NCBI GenBank assembly: GCA_029532415.1
Contig: JAQOTA010000015.1
Span: 62,001 to 126,000, forward strand
Reading direction: 5' to 3'
DNA: 64,000 bases
Origin: Marasmius tenuissimus
Taxonomy: Eukaryota > Basidiomycota > Agaricomycetes > Agaricales > Marasmiaceae
Positions 54,401-64,000 of this stretch are shown here, piece by piece. The translations under genes and the position numbers were made by a program. The notes beneath the pieces are model-generated. The model did no database searches. It was not told the DNA's origin and saw only the letters and a list, made by a program, of their open reading frames with translations. Every line of letters starts with the position of its first letter. The stretch's first letter is position 1.

Positions 54401-55640
54401 CGTCTTCGATGCTTTAGTAAAGGCCTTTCAAGCATATGAATAGACAGTACTGTAGATGGTAACAGAGTCATCAAAATTTGACGAACGGCAGAATCTCGCC
54501 CGAACGAAGCAGTGCATACCTAGAACATCATCTTCGTTGCTACGGACCTTGTCAGCGGCTTTGAGGTGTCACGAAGGGTGCTAGGATCCGAACAAAAACA
54601 AGTGAAAAATGTAGTGGTTTGATGGTCATGGCGGTCATGGACAGAGTTTGGACGCGCGGCCCGGGGCTCACCGTAATCTTGGACCCGACCTTCGTGATCT
54701 CCCTACGGTTTCTGCCTCAAACTTGACTCTCGTGTCTCGTATACAAAGGCTATCTCTCTATCCGAACTTTGTATCTCAATCCTTGGAACCGTGCGTTGCA
54801 AGCAGCCGGAAATTCAGCAACCATCTTGACCGTAGCTTCAAGATTGAGATATCGTCCTTTCCACTGGGTTGAGATGGAAATGTCACTAATTTATCTATCG
54901 GAGCCCATATAAAGCCGCTATAGTCATCCCGGCAGCGTAGTTTGCATGGCTAGGTGGAAATAGGAGGGTGAAAACGGAGGTTGGGTCGGATTTGACGAAG
55001 AACTCTGAACGGCCCCCTCCGTTTGGTGGGACTCGAGCCTCACGGAAACTGTTGTCAAATCATCCATAACTTTGCCGTTCTACTCTTGGAAACTGAGAAT
55101 CACTCAAGGCGGTGTAGATTACTTCTCTCTCCCGGCATTCTTCGTGAGTTTCAAGCTGTATCATCTACTCTCTTTCAAAACTCACTGTATCCTAAGTGTG
55201 CGCTCCTGAGGCAGAAGACTTCGAATGAATGGTTCTCTTCTTAAGTTTCCGCACCCCTCTACTCGCCTTTCCCGCTTCAACCCAATGTTACAAGTGGAAA
55301 ACTTGCCGTCCGAGTGAGCTTGTAGCTGTGTTGCGGCCGGAGACACTGCTCATGCTTGCTACGTTCCCAGCTCGTATACGTTCGCCGTCTGAACAATCAT
55401 GAACTACTGTGTCACCTTGTCATCTCCGCTCTTCAGATGCTTAGGACACCCTATCGTCATACCCATCTTCTCTGTGCCTCGCAGCTTGGCACGGAAATAA
55501 GAGGTAATAGACCGGATGCCAATCGCATCGAGGTTGGTGAGCTTAGATTGATTCGGTGTCCTCGAAAGGTCTTGCTTCAGAACGAATCAAGAGCGCACGG
55601 CATCTAAGAGGTGAATCAACCCCAAAGTCACAGGCGAGTA
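54401..55640. repeat. Conserved block beyond gene Y, unit 5, and extension
   Basis: Matches 39,988-41,150 and, in its first 700 bases, the unit 1 block. A plus-strand frame at 54,648-54,872 (GAHRNLGPDLRDLPTVSASN; LEPCVASSRKFSNHL) has a gap-free counterpart near 6,070-6,270 (LEPCVARSRKFSNHL), which hints at an old coding exon. Function unknown. Confidence 0.5.
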
Positions 55641-55649
55641 GACAACTGA

Positions 55650-57040
55650 TGTTTGCAGCTCTGTATCGTGGGTTGACATTCGACCTGTGCTTTGCTTACT
55701 CAGTACACAACCGCCCACACCAATGTTTCTCCGGCCCACATTTCGGGGTTGAGTGATGGCTGGGGTTATTATCCGTCCAACTCGCAGCTTCCGAGGATCT
55801 GCGGTCAGTGTATATTCACCATCCAAACTGCCAGGTCTCACCACACACTGACCCTTGTCGTCTCCTCAAAATTCAGTACACGTTATCTCCATACCAGCTC
55901 CTGAGTTCTTCCCTTCGCAACCCGCGGGTTCTTGAGGCGACGAATGCCGACCTCGATCATATCGAGAGCGAGGAACAGAAACTGGCCTACCTCGATAGGC
56001 TCTGAATCATGGAACGCATGATGAACGGATCAACAAGTCTGATTCATTTGCAGCTCTACTATGAGTCTATAAGCTACCTACAGGGCATTGAACACTGAAC
56101 GCCTTACTTCTCCGGTCCAGAATCGCTCAGGCAAATGTCTCTCGAGGTAATATTCATACCTTCGAATGTTCAATTCCAGCACAACGCTCGGTAACTCCAG
56201 GATCACCCCTTCTTTATACCGAGGACAGCCAGGGCTCGCGTCAAAGAGCACAGCAAGGTCACCTTCGACCCATTTGACTCATCTCAGTCTGATGCTTTCG
56301 GCAGCGAAATCTTGACGCTGATTCCTGAGTGGAAGTCAGATTCCGTTACACTTCGAGGTACGCAAAGTTATTATCTCAGGGCGTCGGATTGAGCCACGCA
56401 AAAAGCTGCATTTGGGCCAATATAGGGCACTGACCGTGTACATCGTTAGCCTTGGGACTTGGGTCGACAGGATCAGTTTCATGACTATATACCATTCACC
56501 CTGTTCTGGATTATTCATTACCAGAGCCGGTATTCGCACTCTCTAATCCACATCAAACCTGTACCAGACCAGAATTTACCTTCAATACGTGAGGATGAAC
56601 ATCGTGTTAATGGTCATGAAGGGATTCGGGAAGGGACAGCTCAGAGTCTCATTGGACCTCAATCTTACAAGACTTTTGCTATCCCATCCAATTTGCCATT
56701 ATTAGGCCACGTTGCGCCGTCTCCTACATTGAAATCTGGCTTGAGATGTACTGAAAACACACGGTATTTTGGTATGCGTAGAAACTGCCTTGCATATTCC
56801 TGGACACCCATCGAATCTTATGCCTACAATGACCCACAAAGTCGCGATTTTTGTGGGTCTTTTCTGCTTCCTGCGTCCCGGTCCCTATTCGGGCTGTTGA
56901 TTTTATGGTTGCTCAAAGTTTTAAAATCGCAAACTCGCGAGGAATTACTAGTAAGCACAAATGGCCGTCATTGCGAGACGAGAGCCACGGGCTATTGTAC
57001 CACTCTATTGCATATAGTTTCTCCGCTCGAGTGTGAATAG
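55650..57040 (+). other. Second member of the three-copy plus-strand block
   Basis: It contains RPTRSFRGSAVS (about 55,770), an exon-like DPFDSSQSDAFGSEI before GAG/GTACGC near 56,353, and HCETRATGYCT near 56,980. The same exon reads DPFNPFSSQSDAFGSKI before GTATGT near 62,584, which supports a plus-strand gene with that splice site. A 193-codon open frame (56,459-57,040) crosses putative introns, so it is unlikely to be one protein. Product not recognised. Confidence 0.3.
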
Positions 57041-59290
57041 AATCCTTCGAACCTCCTCAATTCTTTTCCCGTCTCGTGTCAACTCAAAACTTGAACCGAA
57101 CATGCAATCTCACCAACCGACAATCAGATGTTGGGACCACCGTGTGCTCGAAAGGGTTGATTAAGGATAATCCCATACATGTACCCTATAGGAGTCTCAC
57201 GTCCGAGCATTGCTATCGCCTAACAATCAACATATCTGTCCATCTATCTTCATTCCACTTCAATTTCCGCCTGCTCGGACCCTCTCCATCCTTAGCTTCA
57301 GTAGAAGTTCGACTATACTCCACGGGAACAGTGAGCTTCATGTTTTTGGGTCAAGGAGTGAACAAGTAAGACGTACCCTTGTATACAAGCCTATACCTCT
57401 TACGATCACCCCGGAGGAGCACATATCCCTGGCCGCCCCACGTCAAGGATGTTTTTCCCTCTTAATGACGCGAATCACGGATAGTAAATGTTGATTGTTG
57501 GGCTCTGCAATTCTGGAGTGAATCTCTGGCATGAGCACGTCAAATGAGCTGGTTCTGTGTCGTGAGAACGAGTGCGCACATTGATCAGTGAACTAGCTCG
57601 TAAAAAGGTGGAAGTCTGGAAGGGGAAATCGACCTTCAGTCCCGGTATCTAGATTTCCTTCAAATTATTGCGCGTGAACCTGAGCACGGCATGTGGCGGT
57701 AAAAACCGGCTAACTCGCCCAGTCAATCAATACTAATTTCACGGTATCGACCAACCAAAACGTACACAGTGAATGCCGAGGCCGTAGTCCGCCAACAACT
57801 ACCCTCGCCCTCACCTCCCCGTTCACATTCAAACCAGCTTCTTGAGTGTTGATCGAAGAGGATTCAAGTCTTCATATCTCCGGAGGAGCACCGTTACTAC
57901 CGACGGATACCACGTTCGTAGTCAAGAGTACGAGTTCAGCGAATGAAGCAAACGTACTCACATAGGCTCGCACCTTGAGACCTCTCAACCGCGCGGAGGT
58001 ATTCAAGCATAGGCCGCCCAGTCGTGTGGGTGAAGCATGCCTCAATATATGCCCGAAAGAATATATGTAAGTACTGGCCGGAGGTGTCATAAGACGGGCC
58101 GGGCTCATGCTTCTTGAGTAAAAAAAAACCTCCATTCACCCGCCGTACAAACATCAGGTACCAACCGACGTATACCGTCCAATGATCCCTGATTCTCCGT
58201 CAAGCTTCAGGTCCACGACTTTGGTAGTGAGCTTCAAAGCGTCCAATGAATCAATTTTAGCACGGTTTAACTCGGGACCGAGGCTAGTCGGGGTCTTGAG
58301 TCGATTGACGATCGTGCTCTAAGACTTACATTGGTACGCCTACAGGCGTTATATATAACCGAGATTCAACAGAGTTTGCCTCGTCAAGAGATTTGACAGA
58401 GTCACTCTCCTCCACAGTTAAAGTCTGTTGAGTGAAGCTCTTTAAACATCATCAGACCGAGCTCATGAGGGTGGCAGAGAGGTCGAACGAACCTATGTCG
58501 GGTTGGGAGGACCGTATCCACATCTAAGCGTGAGCCCTCGTCAATTTTGAGTCATATCGACGTCGAACTTAAGGACTCGTATCTCAGCCAAAGAAGACGA
58601 TAGACTGTCAAGTATCAAGGATACTACATAAGCGGAAGTCTCTATACATATCAGCGTTCATCTTGGAGAAACCAGTGAACTTGATACAAACGTACTTCTG
58701 GGGACTGTCAATCATTCAGTTCAAACCTTCAACCCAATCCATGGATCCCAGGAGTTGTCGTGCCGTATTCTTGCCCTGACATCCTTGCGCCCCGCCGTAC
58801 TCACCACTGCCGCTAGTAACATCCCTACTTCAACTGAAGAATTCGCTGCTGAGCACGAAACGGCCTTCTGCCGTCCTCGAAGCATCAAAACATAGTAGGT
58901 TCGGGAGCTACTTGCACCTGTTATCAGTCGATACTTTGACCGTCAGACTGCAGCGGCGATTGTACTATTGGAACAGGAAGAAAGTCAGCATGAAGACGAA
59001 GTAGAAGTCGACACACCATCCTGACTCGAAGGATCTGCTGGTACATGCGAGATCGAGGGTGGCAAAGAGGCGCATCAAATCTCGACAGTAGAAGCCAATT
59101 TCTGTTGGTAGACAGAGCGAATCAGCAAAACTGCGACATTTTGAAGACTGAAATAACATACAAACACACCTCTTGTAACCCACCGAGCGTCGTATCCCGA
59201 ACGAGAGCCATCCACGAAGCTATCGTTAGCAGCCGGCATCTGAGGCACCTCGGAGGGCTGACGAGAAACCGAAAAGGTCTGATAGCATTT
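57041..59290. other. Unclassified region, partly paired with 63,430-63,700
   Basis: The segment 57,390-57,490 ('aggagcacatatccctggc..ccctcttaatgacgcg') matches 63,465-63,530. The minus strand shows donor-like GTGAGTACG near 57,962 after exon-like sequence (58,020-57,963). No frame longer than about 100 codons, no repeat ends and no recognised protein. Confidence 0.3.
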
Positions 59291-61620
59291 TTATTAGCAT
59301 GGCTTCGGTATCATATCGAGATGAACGTACCACCTCATCCGAGATGACCCGTGCCTGTTATTCTGTCTAGGTTCTGTTCGCGCTCTATTCCTCCAGCACG
59401 TAACAAACCTCGATTTTTTGAGCCGCGCATTTCCTGCGAGTCCGACGATCATATATGTAACGCTGAAAGGTTTCCCAACAATACAGTAGGGTTCTTTTGC
59501 GGTTTCGACATGGGTGCCGTTGCTCAAATGAGAATTCGACATGTAGATAATGGCGAGATGCGCTCCTGCAAGGTTGAGAAATAGGATCTATGGCGATGGC
59601 GACCAAAGAGAAAACACCGTCGGAGTCAGATACGGGGGCGATTCTGCTGTATTCGAACTTCAGAGTGGAAAAGGTTGGAAAATATGCATGATACAAACCT
59701 TGTACGCCGTGTGCGATTATGCCACCCAGTACCATTCATATCTTCAAGTTGTATCCGCAATTGAAAGATTAGACTGGAGGACACGTCAAAATGTCTACTT
59801 TGAAAATCCTACCGTAGCAGAAATACTCACCCAGATTGGGTTGGTGCTCTAGGTTTCTTTCGATGCTCAAAAGGCGTTGGCCGGGTTGGCGAGTGAGAAA
59901 TACTGGGATCGACGGGGTGGTCATCGTGGTTGTGGACGGAGTTTGGGAGACGCCGCACGTGGGGTTTGTGGACCCAGACCCTGATCAGCCCAGCGCCGAC
60001 CATTCAAGATACAATTGATTCCGAGACCTTTCTTGCTCAATTTATGATCCAGCAATGATTTTGGCACCGATTGAAGCATGGTCGATGGATGTTCATGATT
60101 TTGTACATCTACTCTAGTAATACTAGCCTATGTACATGTTCGAGAAATGTTCAATGGGAAAGTGGTGAAGAACGGGCATGGGAGGTTTATACCATGATAA
60201 TTTCTTTCCTGGTATACAAACGTAAGGGGAGATTCGATTCGAATGAAATGGGAGCAAGACGAAGGACGAAAGAAGCTGGGGCTAGGGTTCAGGGCGGGGC
60301 GGCTCAATGCTGAGCGGGTATTCAAGGGACGTGCTATTGGATTTACGTCGGTGGAGAGGTAGCAATGGACTTCTTTGCAGATAAGCGCGTATCGAGCGGA
60401 GGATCATTGGCTCCATCTTTCTGTTGCCCGGGTAGTACTGGTAGGCCTTCATCGCCGTCTGTATCTTCGATGGTGGCCAGTTGATCAGGATGACACCAGT
60501 GAGATCCCTTCCGGATTGGATGGTTATTGAATGGGTGTGAGCCGCCGTTTTTCGAATGAACATGTTTGTTGTTCCGAGCGTGCTCGGACGTGTTTAATCA
60601 ATTCTGGAATATCGGGGGTAGGAAGGTCGACCTATAACTTGGAAGAGATGACTGGTAACAAAGAGCAAAGGTTAAAATGCGTGGAGAGGTCACCAGCAAT
60701 AGGAAGCTTACCTCGCTGGCACCGGAACCTCTTCACTACTCAGCCGAAGTAGGGTTTGGAAACATCGACTTCACCGCCAGAGAACCGAACAGTGGTTTTT
60801 TCCCGTGTTGGCGCCGTCGTTCCATCATCCGTAACAACAGGCGTCGTTGCTCCTGCTCCCGACACCGCCATGCACAACTTCCACTTGTCAAATCCCTCCT
60901 TTTCGTCTTCGCTACGACCAACGCCAGCTACCGTCTCGATCCTCCCAGACCTATTCCGACATCCCTCACAGGTCCACTTACGCCTTTCGAGTATCCGGCT
61001 TGATCTAAAAGAGGCTGTTTATCAGGAAAAAAGGTCAAAGTCGGGGTAATTTTCGATCCACGATGAACGCACCATGAATATACTCGTACGCTTTCCCTCG
61101 AACATCAGTCAAAATTTTCATTCTTCCCGTCGTTGGAGGCCTTTAGTTGCGGCATAATTTTCAGGCGTGGCCATAAGTCTGTTGTGGAAGAACCCATCTT
61201 CGACATTTATGGGTTTTGAGTGCTTCTGGCGAGTCTACAGTATCTCAGACGATGTAGAAAATCGAGCGTCGCTAGTCAATGTCCAAAATTTAAACTCCGC
61301 CAACCTCCCGGTTACCGGACCGACCTGAGGGTAGGCTCAAACGCAACTGACTCTTTGACGAGTACTTCCAGCATTGCATCGTCGTTCCTGTGTACTCCGT
61401 CCAGAGCTCTACCTGTCTTGTTTCCAAGTCTCGATCCTGCCCACAAAGTTTTTCAAAACCACCAATGATTTACTTTCATCGCGTGTTCAGTGGATCCAAC
61501 GCGAATAAGCTTGCCACCAAATGGAAAATTTCCAAACATCCAATCGATGCTCAAGGCTCTCAACAAGCTCTTAAACACCCTCACACATGGCGCACGGACA
61601 CTGTAGATTCAACCCTCGTT
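59291..61620. repeat. Block paired with 43,090-46,400
   Basis: Same order of landmarks as unit 4 but without the hAT-like element and solo LTR found there. The longest minus-strand frame (59,385-59,735, 116 codons) crosses a probable intron and has no recognised domain. A region near 59,910-59,990 ('tcatcgtggttgtggacgga..gccgcacgtggggttt') faintly repeats the block beyond gene Y. Confidence 0.5.
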
Positions 61621-63440
61621 TATTCATCTCAGCCCATCTAATCACAATTTCTTCAACAATTTCTCTACGCAAATCTTCCGGGTCTGTAGGCATGAAGCAG
61701 GACTATGGGCTATGGTGGAAGCGTCGGGGGAATCGAGTTCGGGCTAGCTCGATTGTTGGCGAGAAAACATCGCTTCAAATAGTCAGTTCATGCCCTGCAA
61801 AAACTGTTATCAAGCCATTCTCACTGTCGACATTACACTTACAGAACCTGCGAAAAGTCTATATCAATCGGCCGTTTGCGGTCCCATTGAGTAGTACCTT
61901 CACGGTGCAACCAACATTTTTACTCTTGCACAAGTTCTGCATTAGGGTCGTCTGTTTGTACTTGTAACGTCGATTCTCGATCCAAAGATCCTTGAACCAA
62001 GGCTCTCTTCTTCAGGGCTGGATGCCTGGTTCTTCGCCTCTCTCTTAGTCCAACTGAACACATTTCTTACCTTTCAACTTGAAGTCGAGTTGCGGCTGGT
62101 GGTTGTTGCATGTCCGAATCGCGATTTCCGGGGATGTGTGTATACACCATCTAGACATCCGTGCTTCACCGTCAGTTCATCTTGGTCATTTCCTTTCTCA
62201 TTAGGTTTAGGGTACTTTATTTCCAAGACCCCATACGAGCTCTCAAGCTCTTCTCCTCACAACCCGCGGGACGTCGAGGCAACAGATGCCTAGTCTTACT
62301 GACAGGCCAAATGGTTCACTTATCCGGTACAAGATTAGTTAGGCCGAAGCCCCTTGGAGCAATAGTGATCACTCCAAACATTTAGTCCTAACACGTTGCT
62401 TGTCACTCGGCACCTCAAGTATCACCGCTTCATACCGTCTGTGGACGAATGGACGTATCTCGGGAACCCCGTTGAGGCCAGCTCAGACCCATTCAACCCA
62501 TTTTCATCTCAATCTGATGCTTTTGGCAGCAAAATCTCAACGCCGATTCCTGAGTTGAAATCAGACTCTGTTGCACTTCGAGGTATGTGAAGCTCTACCT
62601 GTCTAAAACATCTCAGGGCGCTGAACTGAGCTACCCACAGAGCCGAAACCAGGCCGATAGAGCTCACAAGCCGCGTACGTTGATAGTCCTGGGATTCGGG
62701 TCGACAGGGTCAGTCTCAATATCATCGGTTCGGCCTGATCTAAGTCCCTTATTGCCAGAGCTGAAATTCACATCCAGCTCGTAACAGGCACCTTGGCTAC
62801 GTGAGAGCAAAAGTCATGCTGATCGACGTGGAGGGAATTTGGAATAGGACAGCTGGGACTTCGAGGGTGGTCGATGTCCGGAGGGAAAGCATCGACTCGG
62901 GCTCGATTATGATAAAAGGAGGAAAACGTTCGAGCGGAGTACCCAGTGATTATGCTCCCACAGATTACTATGATGTTGCATTCTTGATTGCCATAGCGGC
63001 GCCTTAAAAAGCTTGCGTCAAGGGTGACTATAGCTCGTATGAATGTGTTAGACCGCAAGCCTTCGAGTGGTCCGGTTACCTTGACCTGTTCGATATGTAA
63101 AGGCGACGTTATTCTAGGTAGTACCAACCCCACAACATGAACTTTCATAAACATTCTCGGGGAAAATGTCAGACGAAAGTCGCTAGAGGTGCCTTGGTAG
63201 CTGCAGTCAGGAACAAAGCAGTCCCTCCGATCCAACTCCTTCCACATTTTCAGTCTATTACGCGAGACCAGCTTCCTGGAGGCGACAGACTGACAATGCC
63301 AGAGCCTGTACTGTCGACTCGTACATGAACGTTGTCTTGAATAAACCCCCAATCTGAAACACAGATCAAGCTTATAGGGGTAGGCCGGAGGGTGAGCCTG
63401 ATGTTTTTGCGAGAAAGAACAAATAACATGCACTCCTGTT
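61621..63440. repeat. Third copy of the 41.1/55.7-kb block and continuation
   Basis: The plus strand carries VVVACPNRDFRGCVYT (about 62,095-62,150) and the conserved exon DAFGSKISTPIPELKSDSV ending at GAG/GTATGT (62,584). A 221-codon minus-strand frame at 62,768-63,433 is the longest open frame here, but it has no recognised domain and lies partly opposite the conserved plus-strand sequence. I would not call it a gene without transcript evidence. Confidence 0.35.
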
Positions 63441-64000
63441 CACAAGCCTAAACATCTCGCGACCACCTCGAGGATGTACGTATCCCCGGCTCCGCGCCAA
63501 GAATCCCTGTGCCTCTTGACGACACGGTACACGAAAGTCACAACTATTCCTCGCCAGTACTTGCAGTCAACGAGCGGCGACACATTCAAGTCGCTCAAGG
63601 TGAACTCCGATCAAGGGGCTTACACTTCTAGGTTCATCCCGGATCCCTTTGATGCCGAGGGACTGGAGAGCTTACAACCGATATGAAGGTGACGCTGGAC
63701 GAACAGTGAGACAATTGGCTTGCCGGCGTTATGTGTCTGTCTGCATATAACTGGATTAGATCCAAGGAAAGCATATCTATGGCTCCTAAAAACTCGAATG
63801 AAGTGTAGAAGGTGAAGGTGAAAACGGTACTGATCACCCCGGCTGTCGGGGAAAAAATTGACACTCGATTTGAACATCGTCACTGGGATCGTTCCTTTGA
63901 GCAGTGGCTGATATTAAGCTTTGCTTTAGCTGAACTGGGGTATATTGAGGTCCTTTGTACGGTGCGCGAAGTTTGATTTTCTAGTCTCCTGAGCTTTAGA
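63441..64000. other. Window end, nothing recognised
   Basis: Short frames only. The first 100 bases repeat 57,390-57,490. The right edge is cut by the window. Confidence 0.3.

Noticed and set aside
56459..57040. 193-codon plus-strand open frame
   Set aside because: Contains a likely donor (CTAGTAAGC) and aligns with differently framed sequence at 41.4-41.6 kb, so it probably mixes exon and intron.
62768..63433. 221-codon minus-strand open frame
   Set aside because: No recognised domain, no start context and no conserved partner in the related blocks near 42 and 57 kb. Kept only as a mention.
1..64000. tRNA or rRNA genes
   Set aside because: No T-arm GGTTCGAATC-type box with a matching cloverleaf, and no conserved rRNA segment, was seen by eye.

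Overview
The window looks like accessory DNA from a basidiomycete fungus, most likely an Agaricomycete. The supporting signs are multi-exon genes with introns of about 46-75 nt and GT...AG ends, a protein family I know as greatly expanded in mushroom-forming fungi, and a dense, nested load of Copia-type LTR elements and hAT-like miniature elements. I see no prokaryotic operon structure and no rRNA, tRNA or CRISPR. All statements come from reading the sequence; no search was run.

The layout is a chain of at least five related segments. The best-preserved module has three genes: a minus-strand gene D (start motif MLSESY), a divergent plus-strand gene G (motif GSFSHVQGDQIN), and a convergent minus-strand gene Y (C-terminal motif SGKTLPSRYGSQSS). 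G is at 2.5-4.6, 10.5-12.6, 27.1-29.7, 35.6-37.7 and 48.7-50.8 kb. Around it, related blocks recur: 0-1.9 with 33.8-35.0 and 46.7-48.1 kb; the Y block at 5-6.5, 12.9-14.8, 30-31.2, 38-40.6 and 51.2-55 kb; 21.6-23 with 31.2-33 kb; 41.1-41.9 with 55.6-57.1 and 62.0-63.4 kb; and 43.1-46.4 with 59.3-61.6 kb. The interval 6.5-9.95 kb has no clear partner.

Only G copy 2 (10,502-12,314) reads through without a lesion. Copy 5 has one nonsense codon. Copies 1, 3 and 4 share an ancestral TGA and carry further damage. Copies 1 and 4 are almost identical over 2,810 bp (2,178-4,987 and 35,259-38,068), while homology continues on both sides at clearly lower identity, which points to recent gene conversion or unequal exchange.

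Mobile DNA interrupts the array at precise sites. These are a Copia element (14,773-21,565, minus strand, TSD AGATA) whose gag-pol keeps one frame but has nine in-frame stops and a nested solo LTR; two solo LTRs of the Copia family (44,496-44,816; 52,139-52,449); three hAT-like miniature elements with 8-bp TSDs (13,930-14,590; 27,454-28,063; 44,314-45,213); a 492-bp element with perfect 25-bp TIRs (651-1,142); a 1,051-bp motif-array element (38,928-39,978); a 109-bp perfect foldback (46,425-46,533); and a 2.4-kb TIR element (51,584-53,995). The duplicated array serves as its own empty-site control for several insertions.
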